Origin: JBBSJZ01 sp041751935
GTDB lineage: Bacteria; Planctomycetota; Planctomycetia; Pirellulales; Pirellulaceae
Direction of reading: 5' to 3'
DNA: 64,000 bases
Assembly: GCA_041751935.1 (NCBI GenBank)
Contig: JBGSIA010000106.1
Coordinates: 62,001 to 126,000 of the forward strand
Both the position numbers and the translations under genes were made by a program. The first letter of the stretch is position 1. Each line of letters starts with the position of its first letter. The notes below the pieces were generated by a model. That model searched no databases and was not told where the DNA came from. It saw only the letters and a list, made by a program, of their open reading frames with translations. This document shows positions 28,404 to 37,662 of the stretch, piece by piece.

Positions 28404-29690
28404 CTACTTCAGCCCGTTGCCTGAGGGACGTTTGGTGAGGGCACCACGAACGCCCAACTCGCGTGGGTCTCTGGCAACTTTGTCGCTGAATGTGCGGACG
28501 TCGTCGAGAATCGGGCGGATGCGCGCTGACGCTTGTTCGACATTGTCCATTGTACGTCGGATCTGCCAATACAAATCGTCGTCTTCGAGTAGCCTTCGTA
28601 CCGTACCGTCACTGTTGTTGAGTGCCTGACCAAAAGTATCGATTTGCAGCAATGCGTTGTCGAGATTCGCCAAGCTCACCAAGACCTGTTCGACGAGTTG
28701 CGGTCCGCGATCACCCAAGGGCTTAGTAAAACGTTCGACATTTTCGACCGTTCGTTCAACTCCTGACATGGTTCGCTCGGCACCGAGAATCACCCGTTCA
28801 ACACCGGCCACTGATCGTTTGGCGCCGGTGACGGTCTCTTCCGCAGCAACACCCACGCGTTCGGCAACAACACCAACCTTCTCAAACTGGTCGCCAGCAC
28901 GTTCAAAGCTTTGAAGTGTTTGTTGTGTTGCTTCTAAAGTTGTTTTTGCCTCTCCAAGGATCTCGGGCAACTTCGCGATTGACGATTCCAGGTTCTGACG
29001 GATGATAGGATTGCTGATAATCGAACGAATGTCACGGATCGCACCTTGAAACTCTTCCAGGGTTTGCTTGGCACCGAGGGTCAAGTCCTGCATCGTGGAA
29101 TCGCCACCGCCGATCGTTTGCTGCATCGTGAGCGTGAATTTATCCACGGTGCCGCTAACTCGTTCGACCGCTTCGCCAGCCCGTTGGATTTGCTCGAGAG
29201 TCCGCAATACGTCGTCTTCCATTTCGACAAACACATTCATCGGATTGGAGGTTTTTTCGCCGTAAAAAACGGATTCTTTGTCCGTGTATGGCTTACTGAT
29301 TAAGTCAAGATTGTTATCTAGTTTGCGAGCAAGGGTTTGTTCGTCGCCAAGTACGAACTCAACGGTGGCATCGCCGGTAATGAGTGAACCGTTGCCGATC
29401 CGCGGATAGTATCGGTGCGTTAGTGGAACACTGGCGTCCATCGATAACGTCAATAGCACGCCTTTCTCTTCGATCAGGTCGATGTCGGCGACACGACCGA
29501 CGCGGACTCCGTCTCTGAGCACCGGCGTGTTTGTACTCACGCCTTCAGCCGACGGAAACTCGACATACAACGTGTATTCGCGATTTAGGACGGTGGGAAA
29601 GGCACCGAACAGAAACGTTAAAATGATCGCGATCCCAATGGTCGCGATGACTAGTACGCCGACGCCGAAACGTAGTTTGTTATCGTCCAT
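28404..29690 (-). CDS. mlaD: MlaD-family substrate-binding protein (MCE domain)
   Basis: 428 residues. One N-terminal membrane helix (about residues 10-30, GVLVIATIGIAIILTFLFGAF), an MCE domain (YTLYVEFPSAEGVSTNTPVLRDGVRVGRVADI), and then a very long helical/coiled-coil tail (repeats such as GAKRSVAGVERVILGAERTMSGVERTVENVERF). It binds lipid in the periplasm for an Mla-type ABC transporter. It is last of three genes transcribed mlaE - mlaF - mlaD and follows mlaF by 6 nt. E. coli MlaD is ~180 residues; the long tail is typical of MCE proteins outside proteobacteria. Confidence 0.9.
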   Translation of the reverse strand: MDDNKLRFGVGVLVIATIGIAIILTFLFGAFPTVLNREYTLYVEFPSAEGVSTNTPVLRDGVRVGRVADIDLIEEKGVLLTLSMDASVPLTHRYYPRIGNGSLITGDATVEFVLGDEQTLARKLDNNLDLISKPYTDKESVFYGEKTSNPMNVFVEMEDDVLRTLEQIQRAGEAVERVSGTVDKFTLTMQQTIGGGDSTMQDLTLGAKQTLEEFQGAIRDIRSIISNPIIRQNLESSIAKLPEILGEAKTTLEATQQTLQSFERAGDQFEKVGVVAERVGVAAEETVTGAKRSVAGVERVILGAERTMSGVERTVENVERFTKPLGDRGPQLVEQVLVSLANLDNALLQIDTFGQALNNSDGTVRRLLEDDDLYWQIRRTMDNVEQASARIRPILDDVRTFSDKVARDPRELGVRGALTKRPSGNGLK

Positions 29691-29696
29691 GATTCT

Positions 29697-30542
29697 TCAG
29701 TTGCCTTCCGCCATTTCGCTCAGTCGTTCGCCAGCCTCGCCGCGCACGAATTGACGAACTCGACGATCAGCCGAGTGTTCCAGGTCACTGGGCGGACCGT
29801 CAAACAGTATCTGAGATTCATCCGGTTGTAGCCGACGCCGCGGGTAGAACATCAGCACGCGGTCAGCCACTTTCCTCGCCGTGTGCATATCGTGAGTAAC
29901 GACGACACTAGTCACCGGATACCGCCGCCGAGTATCGAGGATCAATTCGTTGATCACGTCGCTCATGATCGGGTCCAGTCCCGTGGTCGGCTCGTCGTAC
30001 ACCACCAGTTCGGGACGCAGGATCAAAGCACGAGCCAATCCCACTCGCTTTCGCATCCCGCCAGAAAGCTCGGCGGGATATTTTCTTGCCACATCTTCGG
30101 ACAGTCCGACCTCAGCCAATCGCTGCATCACTTTCTCACGCACCGCTTGCTCGGACGGCGCACTGTGCTGCAGGAGTGGAAATGCGACGTTGTCAAAGAT
30201 CGACATGCTGTCAAACAAAGCAGCGTTCTGGAACACGAACCCGAAGCGACGCCGGAGCTTTGCCATATCTGCAGGCGAGATATCGATCAACGCTTCATTG
30301 TCGAAATAGATCCGTCCGTGCGTGGGGCGAATCAATCCTACAAGCGTCTTCATGAACACGGTTTTGCCACAACCGCTCTCGCCGATCACGGCCAAAGTTT
30401 GACCTCGCTGGATCGTCAAATCGATGTCGTCGAGGATGGTTTGCTTGCCGAAAACAACCGACACATCCTCGACACGAATCAGGTCATCGTTGTCGTGCAC
30501 AGGGTTCTCAGTTTGAGTATCGGACAACATTGCAGCGTTCAT
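29697..30542 (-). CDS. mlaF: Mla-type lipid ABC transporter ATP-binding protein
   Basis: 281 residues. Walker A GESGCGKT, Q-loop GFVFQNAALFDSMS, ABC signature LSGGMRKRVGLARAL, Walker B LVVYDEPTTGLD and H-loop VVTHD are all present. The signature and FDSMS after the Q-loop are typical of MlaF. It powers lipid movement between the membranes with MlaE and MlaD. Its start overlaps the mlaE stop by 4 nt (ATGA). ATG at 30530 is an alternative start. Confidence 0.93.
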   Translation of the reverse strand: MNAAMLSDTQTENPVHDNDDLIRVEDVSVVFGKQTILDDIDLTIQRGQTLAVIGESGCGKTVFMKTLVGLIRPTHGRIYFDNEALIDISPADMAKLRRRFGFVFQNAALFDSMSIFDNVAFPLLQHSAPSEQAVREKVMQRLAEVGLSEDVARKYPAELSGGMRKRVGLARALILRPELVVYDEPTTGLDPIMSDVINELILDTRRRYPVTSVVVTHDMHTARKVADRVLMFYPRRRLQPDESQILFDGPPSDLEHSADRRVRQFVRGEAGERLSEMAEGN

Positions 30543-31426
30543 AGAAGCGACTTACCTTCGGGATAGAAGGAGTAGTAGATTCCATCCAATCCGATGTTCA
30601 AAAACAGGTCAATCGCCAAGATCATTACAAATGAATAAACGAACGCGGTCGTCGCAGCCTTCCCGACGCCCTCCGCACCGGCCTCGCAGTTGAAACCTTG
30701 GTAGCAACTGACAATCGCGATGATCCCGCCAAAAAAGACACTCTTAAAAATGCCACTGAACAAATCAAACCCCGATACGGCTTCGCGCGAGTGGTTCAAG
30801 TACGCAGCGTGATCGATGCCCAAGATGATGACACTATAAAAATAGCCGCCGACAATTCCCATGAAGTCCGCCATGATCGTGAGCGCGGGAATCAACAGGA
30901 TGCACGACAGGAATCGAGGTACGACCAAATAATGAATCGGGTCGGCGCCCATGGTCGTCAACGCATCGATCTGTTCGGTGACTCGCATCGTGCCCAGCAC
31001 CGCAGCCATTGCACCACCGACGCGACCAGCAAGCATTGTCGCCGCAAGCACCGGCCCCAGCTCCCGCACCAATGACATGTTGATCACCGCCCCCAGACGA
31101 TTCTCTAAGCCAATCAAATGAAATTGGTAGTAACTCTGTACGGCCAATACCATGCCGATGAAAGTCCCGGTCAACGCGACCACCGGCAGACTCAGCACAC
31201 CGACTTGATAAAAATTGATCATCATCGTGCCCCGCTGAGGCAATCGAGTGAACAACCAGACAAACATACGGTAAGCAAAAATCGCGATATCACCGACTGT
31301 GGAAACGCCATCCACGACAGCCGAGCCCCAATTGGTAACCCACTGCACCAGCGCACTTTGATCGAGCGAGGTTTCACTCGACTGGCGACGAGTATCTCGC
31401 GGCGCGGAAGCGGCAGACTCGACCAA
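30539..31426 (-). CDS. mlaE: Mla-type ABC transporter permease
   Basis: 295 residues. The MlaE/DUF140 core starts near residue 70: VGVLSLPVVALTGTFIGMVLAVQSYYQF, then VRELGPVLAATMLAGRVGGAMAAVLGTMRVTEQIDALTTMGADPIHYLVVPR, which is the family signature. Four to five membrane helices follow. A hydrophilic N-terminal extension of about 40 residues precedes the core. First gene of the mlaEFD-type operon; the 148-bp gap upstream to the next gene holds its promoter region. Confidence 0.92.
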   Translation of the reverse strand: MVESAASAPRDTRRQSSETSLDQSALVQWVTNWGSAVVDGVSTVGDIAIFAYRMFVWLFTRLPQRGTMMINFYQVGVLSLPVVALTGTFIGMVLAVQSYYQFHLIGLENRLGAVINMSLVRELGPVLAATMLAGRVGGAMAAVLGTMRVTEQIDALTTMGADPIHYLVVPRFLSCILLIPALTIMADFMGIVGGYFYSVIILGIDHAAYLNHSREAVSGFDLFSGIFKSVFFGGIIAIVSCYQGFNCEAGAEGVGKAATTAFVYSFVMILAIDLFLNIGLDGIYYSFYPEGKSLL

Positions 31427-31574
31427 CGTTGAGATTCCTCATGCGGCAGATACGGAACCAGAGACTATCTGGATTGTATCGGCTGAGGTGAGTTTGCGGA
31501 TTAAGGAATTTGTCCGGACGGAGAGATGCGTGTGAAACTTGTTCGTTACACAGCTGCGGATCAAGCGCGCCGTT

Positions 31575-33008
31575 TCAAGCGAATTGCAGGCGTGGATCGT
31601 CCAGTCCCAAACGCTTCATTTTCTTGTACAGAGTGGTGCGGTTGATATTCAGCGAATCGGCCGTCGCGGCACGATTCCAATGATGCTCACGAAGCGATCG
31701 CAAAATGATCTCACGTTCAGGTGCTTCGAGTGCTTCGGACAGGCTCAGCCCCATGGTCTGTGCGGGGATCGCGGCGATCGTTGCCTGTGTCGAGTTCACT
31801 GGTACAGAAGCAAAGGAATCTTCGGTCTTGCCGAGCAATTCGGGCGGAAGGTCGTCAATCGTCAGCGTGGAACTGCGGGAGAGCAAGACCGCTCGCTCGA
31901 CGACGTTCTCGAGTTGACGAATATTTCCCGGCCAAGAGTACGCAGTCATCGCCTGCATCGACTCGCGATCGAATGCGGGTGGCTCGCGATCACTTGCCTG
32001 GGCCGCCTCGCGGAGAAAGTGTTCTACGAGCAACGGAATGTCTCCGGCTCGCTCGCGCAGCGCTGGCAACACGATATTAACGACATTCACTCGGTAATAC
32101 AGGTCTTGGCGAAACGTTCCTCCGGCTACTGCTTTCGCAAGGTTCTCGTTCGTTGCCAGTATCACTCGTGTATCGACGTGCGAAGTTACGGTGCCGCCTA
32201 AGGGTTCAAATTGGAATTCCTGCAACACACGCAAAAGCTTCACTTGCATTGCTGGAGTTGCGGTGGCTATTTCGTCGAGAAATATCGTGCCGCCGTCAGC
32301 CAATTGAAACTTGCCTGCTTTGTCGGCGTTAGCCCCCGTGAACGCACCAGACACATGACCAAACAGTTCACTTTCGAGCAAGGTATCCGGAAGAGCACCG
32401 CAGGCGACTTCGATGAACGGGCCGTTTCGGCGTGATGACCGCGCGTGGATGGCACGAGCGATCATGCTCTTACCTGTACCGTTTTCGCCAGTGATCAAGA
32501 TCGACGCGCGAGCGTCAGCGACACTGTCGATCGTGTCGAAGATCTTCAGCATGCGATAATCATGGCTGAGAACGCTCTCCAAACCACTGCGGCGATCAAG
32601 TTGCTTGCGAAGTGTCTCGTTCTCACGCGTCACTTCACGTTGGGCAATGGCCCGCTCGATCGATAGTGTTAGCTCATCGTCAATGATCGGTTTGGTCAGC
32701 AGATCAAAGGCGCCTGCACGCACGGCGGATACCGCAGTGTCCGCACTGGCATAGCCTGTCATCACCAGCACGGCGGTACCGGGGTAGTGTTTCTTGACGA
32801 ATCCAATGAGTGAAAAGCCGTCCTCTCCGTCGAGCCTCAAATCCGTGATCGCGAGGTCGAACGAGCGAATTTTTAGCCATGCTTTGGCTTCGTCGATGTT
32901 GTGCGCAGTCTCGACTACAAACGCTTGCTCACGCAGCCACTGGGCCATCGATTGATTCAAGTGCCGGTCGTCGTCGACCAACAGGAGGGATGTGGCGTTC
33001 GGCTTCAT
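31575..33008 (-). CDS. NtrC-family sigma-54-dependent response regulator
   Basis: About 477 residues in three domains. Receiver (1-120): LLLVDDDR, phosphoacceptor D56 in DLAITDLRLDG, lysine in LLTKPI. AAA+ domain: ITGENGTGKSMIARAIH (Walker A), ESELFGHVSGAFTGA (the GAFTGA loop that contacts sigma-54), GGTIFLDEI (Walker B). Fis-type helix-turn-helix at the end: HHWNRAATADSLNINRTTLYKKMKRLGL. It activates sigma-54 promoters when phosphorylated. ATG 33008 (MKPNATSLLLVDDD) is the natural start; the frame extends ~34 residues further upstream without homology. No cognate kinase is adjacent. Confidence 0.93.
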   Translation of the reverse strand: MKPNATSLLLVDDDRHLNQSMAQWLREQAFVVETAHNIDEAKAWLKIRSFDLAITDLRLDGEDGFSLIGFVKKHYPGTAVLVMTGYASADTAVSAVRAGAFDLLTKPIIDDELTLSIERAIAQREVTRENETLRKQLDRRSGLESVLSHDYRMLKIFDTIDSVADARASILITGENGTGKSMIARAIHARSSRRNGPFIEVACGALPDTLLESELFGHVSGAFTGANADKAGKFQLADGGTIFLDEIATATPAMQVKLLRVLQEFQFEPLGGTVTSHVDTRVILATNENLAKAVAGGTFRQDLYYRVNVVNIVLPALRERAGDIPLLVEHFLREAAQASDREPPAFDRESMQAMTAYSWPGNIRQLENVVERAVLLSRSSTLTIDDLPPELLGKTEDSFASVPVNSTQATIAAIPAQTMGLSLSEALEAPEREIILRSLREHHWNRAATADSLNINRTTLYKKMKRLGLDDPRLQFA

Positions 33009-33444
33009 CGGGTTTCCAGAGCAAAAGCAAGTTGTTCGGCAAAAACGCGAACAACGTTGATTCGTGGGAGGGGCGGGTGGCGATAATACGCCATAACCGT
33101 CGGCGGACAATTTGCCACAGATATCTAGGTCACGATTGGCGACCGATCAAACGCCAATTGCTGATTCCAGTGTCTAAGGACTGTGCACCAGCCTAGCAGC
33201 CCTGCTCATTTTGTCCCCGACCAGGCAGTGACAGGCCCCCATTTTGGTTGTTATTTATGTTCCAAAATGAGTGCAAGTCTTTTATTGCCAATAACTTGTG
33301 TCACAATCGCACCCCCTAGCATTGTCACGGAAAACAGTGAACAATCGTCGACGCTGATTGGAATTTCTCATTAGATCGAACTCTCGGCAGTACATCGAGA
33401 ACTAGGCAGGTTGGGCAAAAAGACTAAACAAGGGCGCTGAGGGG
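33009..33444. other. 436-bp divergent intergenic region with one inverted repeat
   Basis: The region lies between the minus-strand NtrC-type regulator and the plus-strand LuxR-type regulator, so it should hold both promoters. I saw no ORF, tRNA or clear sigma-54 (TGGCAC-N5-TTGC) site. The one distinct element is a perfect 8-bp inverted repeat at 33240-33269. Nothing else could be supported. Confidence 0.5.
33240..33269. promoter_or_regulatory. Perfect 8-bp inverted repeat, possible operator
   Basis: cattttgg at 33240-33247 and ccaaaatg at 33262-33269 are exact reverse complements, separated by a 14-nt AT-rich spacer. It is placed between two divergent response-regulator genes. The size and spacing fit binding of a dimeric regulator on one DNA face, but this is inference. 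Confidence 0.35.
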
Positions 33445-34089
33445 ATGGGTTTACACGTATTTATTGTCGACGATCACAGTGTTGCGGTGGATGGCATTTG
33501 CAGTCGGCTCACGAAAGAGGGATTGACGATTGTTGGCACCGCGACCACGGGAAAGGAAGCCGTTCAAAGTGTGCCGTCACTTCAAGTTGAAGTTGTGCTT
33601 CTTGATGTTCGGATGCCCGACATGGATGGGTTAGCGACTTTGGAGGGAATTCGCGAGTGCTGTCCGGAGATACCTGCTGTGATGCTCAGTGCATACGACA
33701 ACCCCACCTATGTCGCCCGCGCGGTAGCATTGGGTGCAAGCGAGTATTTGCTCAAGTCGGCTGGTGCAAAGGCGATGCACGAAGCGATTGCTCGTGCCCA
33801 TCGCCGAGAATCGGCCCCACCCGAGAGCAGTTTGTCGCGAGTTCGAAGTGTGATGCAGCGTGAGATTCAAATCGCGAATCTGCCAAAAGAAATGCCATTG
33901 ACAAGTCGTGAAGCTCAGGTGCTCAAGCACGTCGCGCTCGGCTTAAGCAACAAAGAGATTGCGCATTCCCTGCTGATTAGTGTCGAGCCTGTCAAAGAAC
34001 ACGTGCAGAACATATTACGTAAAGTCAGTGCCAAGGACCGGACTGATGCCGCCGTGCGAGCGATCCGCATTGGCTTGGTCGATCTGTAG
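33445..34089 (+). CDS. NarL/LuxR-family response regulator
   Basis: 214 residues. Receiver: HVFIVDDHSVAVDG with phosphoacceptor D54 in VVLLDVRMPDMDG, and KSAG near residue 110. LuxR-type helix-turn-helix at the C-terminus: MPLTSREAQVLKHVALGLSNKEIAHSLLISVEPVKEHVQNILRKVSAKDRTDAAVRAI. A DNA-binding two-component regulator. ATG 33445 has gagggg directly before it and aaggg about ten bases upstream as the likelier ribosome site. No histidine kinase is adjacent; the APS kinase gene converges on it with a 1-nt gap. Confidence 0.93.
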   Translation: MGLHVFIVDDHSVAVDGICSRLTKEGLTIVGTATTGKEAVQSVPSLQVEVVLLDVRMPDMDGLATLEGIRECCPEIPAVMLSAYDNPTYVARAVALGASEYLLKSAGAKAMHEAIARAHRRESAPPESSLSRVRSVMQREIQIANLPKEMPLTSREAQVLKHVALGLSNKEIAHSLLISVEPVKEHVQNILRKVSAKDRTDAAVRAIRIGLVDL

Positions 34090-34090
34090 T

Positions 34091-34756
34091 TTAACGCCCC
34101 AAGAATACGTTGCGTTTCTTCAGCTCGGTAAGAATTTCTCCGGCCTGTTGATGGGGTGAACGATCATCACCACCGCGGAGGTGAATCTCGGGAGCATCCG
34201 GTGCTTCGTACGGATCACTAATCCCAGTGAAGTGTTTAATCTCGCCCGCTCTTGCTTTCTTGTACAGTCCTTTGGGGTCTCGCCTTTCGCAGATCGCCAG
34301 GGGCGTATCAATAAAAACTTCGATGAAATCACCTGTGCGCCCCGAGGCCTCGACAAGGCTACGAACTCGTTTGCGATCGGCGCGGTAAGGGCTAACAAAC
34401 GCTGTCACCACGATCAAACCAGCGGACGCCATCAACGCAGCGACTGAGCCGATTCGACGAATGTTTTCTTCACGATCGGCCGGTCCGAATCCCAAACCGA
34501 AACGCTTGGCGAACGCTTCGTCGTGATCTTCCGCTAAACGTTCTGGAGGGGCGCACAATCCATGCCGAATGTTATCACCATCCAACAGAATCGTTGCCGC
34601 TTTCTCTTGATACAACAGCGAGTCCAACGCGTTGGCGATGGTACTTTTTCCGCAACCGCTCAACCCCGTCATCCACACCACGATACCTCGTTGGCCCAAT
34701 CGCGTTTCGCGTTCATCACGAGTAATGGTATGGTCATGCCAGACGATATTCGACAT
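34091..34756 (-). CDS. cysC: Adenylylsulfate (APS) kinase
   Basis: 221 residues. P-loop GLSGCGKST (31-39), then LDGDNIRHGLC, FGPADREENIRRIGSVA, VVTAFVSPYRADR, FIEVFIDTPLAICERRDPKGLYKKARAGEIKHFTGISDPYEAP: all classic CysC motifs. It phosphorylates APS to PAPS for sulfate assimilation or for sulfation of carbohydrates. Planctomycetes make many sulfatases; a stand-alone kinase away from cysDN could serve sulfation. No other sulfur genes are nearby. Confidence 0.95.
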   Translation of the reverse strand: MSNIVWHDHTITRDERETRLGQRGIVVWMTGLSGCGKSTIANALDSLLYQEKAATILLDGDNIRHGLCAPPERLAEDHDEAFAKRFGLGFGPADREENIRRIGSVAALMASAGLIVVTAFVSPYRADRKRVRSLVEASGRTGDFIEVFIDTPLAICERRDPKGLYKKARAGEIKHFTGISDPYEAPDAPEIHLRGGDDRSPHQQAGEILTELKKRNVFLGR

Positions 34757-34793
34757 GTGAAATCTCTACTGCTTCAAGTGCCAAAAGAACGGA

Positions 34794-36224
34794 TCATATT
34801 CCAAGCCGATCACTCAAACAGCGTCGATGTGTACGAGCCAATTCGGCTCGCGCTGCGTCCTTAGCAATCTCGGCCGTCGCGGCCAACCGATCCAGTACCG
34901 CACCATACGCCGGCAGTGTCGCGGCGCCGAGGTCCCAACCGGCAGCGTAGATCTCCTCCACCGCCTGCTGGTAATCGCCGATTGCGGAAGATCGATCTGC
35001 CCGGGCCAGCCAGTACGCAGTCGCTCGCACCTGGCCCGAATTCTCAGGGTCCATTAAAACTTCGAGGTACGGCAGCTCAACCAGCTCGGCGACGCGATCC
35101 CGGTCGATTCGGAGATCGTCGAGCATCTGCAACAGCATCTCTGCCGAGAACTTAGCGGCACGCTCCATCGTCCCATGCGTTCTTAGGCGAATGGATTGAT
35201 CGGTGAACACACTTCGCAACACACCTTGTGCGTAGATCTGGGCGGCCTGATCGAATTCTCCAGCACGCTGCAGCGAGTAACCGAGCAAGTCCCATGGCCA
35301 GGCCAACTGGGGTGCAATTTCAATGACACGTCGGCAATGTTCGGCGACTTGCGACCAATCCTGCTGAGGTCGCGGTCCAGGACCAAAAAACTCGGCATGA
35401 CGCGAACTGGGAATAGTGTCAACATCGAACAACCATCGGTTCCAATCGTGGCGAGATATCCCCAGTCGCTGCAGAGCGTTTGGTGCCCGATCCAATTGAT
35501 TCAGCCGCGCATCGGACAACAGTCGCTGGACCAATTCGCTACGTAACGGAATTTCAGCGATGCCTTGATCGAGCATTTCTTCAGCAAGCTGCGATGCCTT
35601 TGCATCGCCATCGTTTGACTGCGACGATGAACACACGCGGACTAGATCTCTCGTTTGAGCGGCGATCGATTGCGGCATCCGGCTTAACGCCCACTGCAAC
35701 AGCGGATCGACACGTCCCGGTTCCACAGGCCGGGTTGGTTCAGCCGGAATAGCGTGTCGCCGCGGTGCTCCCGGCAGCAGTAAACAAACGGCATCAAAGA
35801 CGATTGCCTCGGCCAGAGAATTCCCCCACGGTATCCAGTCGCCACCGCCATGGTACCACTGGACAATTTCATACGTATTGGATGCACGACCGGGAGCCCG
35901 CATCAAAGTGGGTTGATTGGAGATCAATTTCAAGCACAACCAGTCACCCGCACCGTTGCTTACCAGCGGCAAGAAATCCGGAGGCATCAATCCAGGCCAA
36001 ATCACCTCCGGTGCGTCTTCGAGCAAAGCCTCTGGTTCAACGGGGTCCCGATACTCACCACCACCAGTGAACCGCCAGATTTCATCATCGAACCACTGGA
36101 CAAGTTCATCGTTGAGCGTCAAGTGAAAGCGATGCGCGATCCTGACCGACCAAGCGTCAGCCGTAGCGTCGGTCGGACTGGAAGGCGAAGACAATGTCGG
36201 GATCGTCTTGATGCGAGTTTGCAA
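34794..36224 (-). CDS. SMI1/KNR4 (SUKH)-like domain protein
   Basis: About 476 residues. The N-terminal ~150 residues resemble a SUKH domain: LTLNDELVQWFDDEIW, then PPDFLPLVSNGAGDWLCL and EIVQWYHGGGDWIPWGNSLAEAI. The rest is helical, with a possible TPR-like unit (LAWPWDLLGYSLQRAGEFDQAAQIYAQGV). SUKH proteins are often immunity proteins against secreted or intracellular toxins, but many planctomycete copies have unknown roles. The start is TTG 36224; no ATG lies near the domain start. It is divergent from the ADP-ribosylglycohydrolase gene, 183 bp apart, so it borders the retron/PARP region. Whether it belongs to that system is unknown. Confidence 0.6.
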   Translation of the reverse strand: MQTRIKTIPTLSSPSSPTDATADAWSVRIAHRFHLTLNDELVQWFDDEIWRFTGGGEYRDPVEPEALLEDAPEVIWPGLMPPDFLPLVSNGAGDWLCLKLISNQPTLMRAPGRASNTYEIVQWYHGGGDWIPWGNSLAEAIVFDAVCLLLPGAPRRHAIPAEPTRPVEPGRVDPLLQWALSRMPQSIAAQTRDLVRVCSSSQSNDGDAKASQLAEEMLDQGIAEIPLRSELVQRLLSDARLNQLDRAPNALQRLGISRHDWNRWLFDVDTIPSSRHAEFFGPGPRPQQDWSQVAEHCRRVIEIAPQLAWPWDLLGYSLQRAGEFDQAAQIYAQGVLRSVFTDQSIRLRTHGTMERAAKFSAEMLLQMLDDLRIDRDRVAELVELPYLEVLMDPENSGQVRATAYWLARADRSSAIGDYQQAVEEIYAAGWDLGAATLPAYGAVLDRLAATAEIAKDAARAELARTHRRCLSDRLGI

Positions 36225-36407
36225 AGGACAACAACACAGAGGGCAAAGTCAGGCGATAATCAGTGGGAACCGGACGCCAAGCCTGATCCAATATACAATC
36301 CAGCGACATTTTACAAGAGAAAACAGGTATCCACAGGGGCCCTGGGACTTACAGTTTCGGCCCGCGGACGCGACTTCTCTTGGCAGAATCCAACGACGAT
36401 CGCCAAT

Positions 36408-37616
36408 ATGCCCAGCGACCATCCTACCTTGTTTGACCTTTCCGCGAGCGGTCCTGACTTGTTGGACGCTCTTTTCGCTCGTGACCAAATATCAATTCGA
36501 CGGGGACAGCAATTCGATGTCTCGCCGCACCCGCTCGCACTGACACCGTTGCGAGACGACATGAGAATCGAAGGAATGTTGTTGGGCGTCGCAGTGGGCG
36601 ACGCCTTGGGGCATTCAACCGAATGGAAATTTGATCCCCAGTCGCGACACGAAAAGTTCGGCACAATCGTGGATCACTTGACGACCTCCGAAGCTCGCGC
36701 GGGGCGAATTTCCGATGACACACAAATGACGTTTTGGACACTCGACCGGTTACTGGCTCGCGGGCAATTCGACTTCGACGACGTCGTCGGTTGTTTTGTA
36801 AAGCGTCAAACTCAAATCGTCGGCATGGGGCGAAACACCTCGGCTTCGCTTTCGCGGCATCGGTCGCGGCTGAGTTCGGGCAAGCCCGAGCTGCACCAGT
36901 GCGCGGGAAACCCGGTGACCGATGGTCGCGGCAATGGTGCGCTCATGCGGTTTTCGCCGATTGTGTTACCGCACTTGCAGCTCCCCACAAACACTCTTTG
37001 GTCCGATTGTGTGATGTCGGCCCTAGCAACCCACGGAAACGCATCCACCCTTGCGAGCATTGTGCCGATGACGCACTTGCTGTGGCAATCGCTTGGCCGC
37101 GAGACATCGTCGGCGCCGCCAGCACTTTGGTGGATTGACGAATACCTCCGAGTGGGCGGCGACCTGCAGCGAGAGTCACTTCTTTATCCCTTGGATACCG
37201 ACCGGATACCTAAATGGTACAACGGTTTCCGCGGCACACTCGCGGACTTTCTCGATGGTCCCGTTCGCAATGCATTCCGCCAGGGTGTACCGCTGCGGGA
37301 TGCATGCTCGCTAGATGGATTCGGCTCGCGAGCGGACGTGCTACAGACGGTTCCGGCGGTTCTCTACGCGTTGATGTGTCATGCCGATAGTTTCGAATCC
37401 TCGATCATCGCTGCCGTCAACGACACCAAAGATAACGATACCATCGCCGCCATTGTTGGGGCTTACGTAGGCGCCATTCACGGAAAGCGAGCGATCCGTT
37501 CGCGGTGGATCGATGGCATCCGAAGTTACAGCTTAAAGATCCCCGGCCGAGAGACGATTTCCGACCGCGACGTGATGTTAGAAATGGCCGTGCGGGCAAG
37601 AGAGAAATTTTTATGA
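36408..37616 (+). CDS. ADP-ribosylglycohydrolase (DraG/ARH family)
   Basis: 402 residues from ATG 36408. Family motifs in order: RIEGMLLGVAVGDALGHSTEW, ISDDTQMTFWTLDRLL (metal-binding SDDT), GMGRNTSASL, GNPVTDGRGNGALMRFSPIVL, and the C-terminal metal site in NDTKDNDTIAAIVGAYVGAIHG. The family hydrolyses ADP-ribose from proteins or small molecules using two Mg ions in an all-helical fold. The key aspartates are kept, so it is probably active. A ~45-residue N-terminal part before the fold is unusual; ATG 36561 is an alternative start. Upstream the frame stays open to 35850, but that part overlaps the SUKH gene and does not look coding. It lies 129 bp upstream of the ARM-repeat gene in the same direction, and a PARP is encoded at the end of that gene set. 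The two could act as writer and eraser. Confidence 0.88.
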   Translation: MPSDHPTLFDLSASGPDLLDALFARDQISIRRGQQFDVSPHPLALTPLRDDMRIEGMLLGVAVGDALGHSTEWKFDPQSRHEKFGTIVDHLTTSEARAGRISDDTQMTFWTLDRLLARGQFDFDDVVGCFVKRQTQIVGMGRNTSASLSRHRSRLSSGKPELHQCAGNPVTDGRGNGALMRFSPIVLPHLQLPTNTLWSDCVMSALATHGNASTLASIVPMTHLLWQSLGRETSSAPPALWWIDEYLRVGGDLQRESLLYPLDTDRIPKWYNGFRGTLADFLDGPVRNAFRQGVPLRDACSLDGFGSRADVLQTVPAVLYALMCHADSFESSIIAAVNDTKDNDTIAAIVGAYVGAIHGKRAIRSRWIDGIRSYSLKIPGRETISDRDVMLEMAVRAREKFL

Positions 37617-37631
37617 ATTCGCGTTGTCGCG

Positions 37632-37662
37632 TGACCATACGTGTCAAACGCTTCCTTATAAT
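37632..37662 (+). promoter_or_regulatory. Possible promoter before the ARM-repeat/retron gene set
   Basis: A perfect -10 hexamer TATAAT at 37657-37662 lies 84 bp before the ARM gene. The best upstream box, tgacca at 37632-37637, is 19 nt away, slightly long for sigma-70. If real, the retron genes can be transcribed separately from the ADP-ribosylglycohydrolase gene. Weak evidence. Confidence 0.3.

Noticed and set aside
35850..36407. N-terminal extension of the ADP-ribosylglycohydrolase frame
   Set aside because: It overlaps the opposite-strand SUKH-like gene and its residues (many Arg, Gln, Ser, no pattern) look like an antisense frame. The protein fold begins after ATG 36408.
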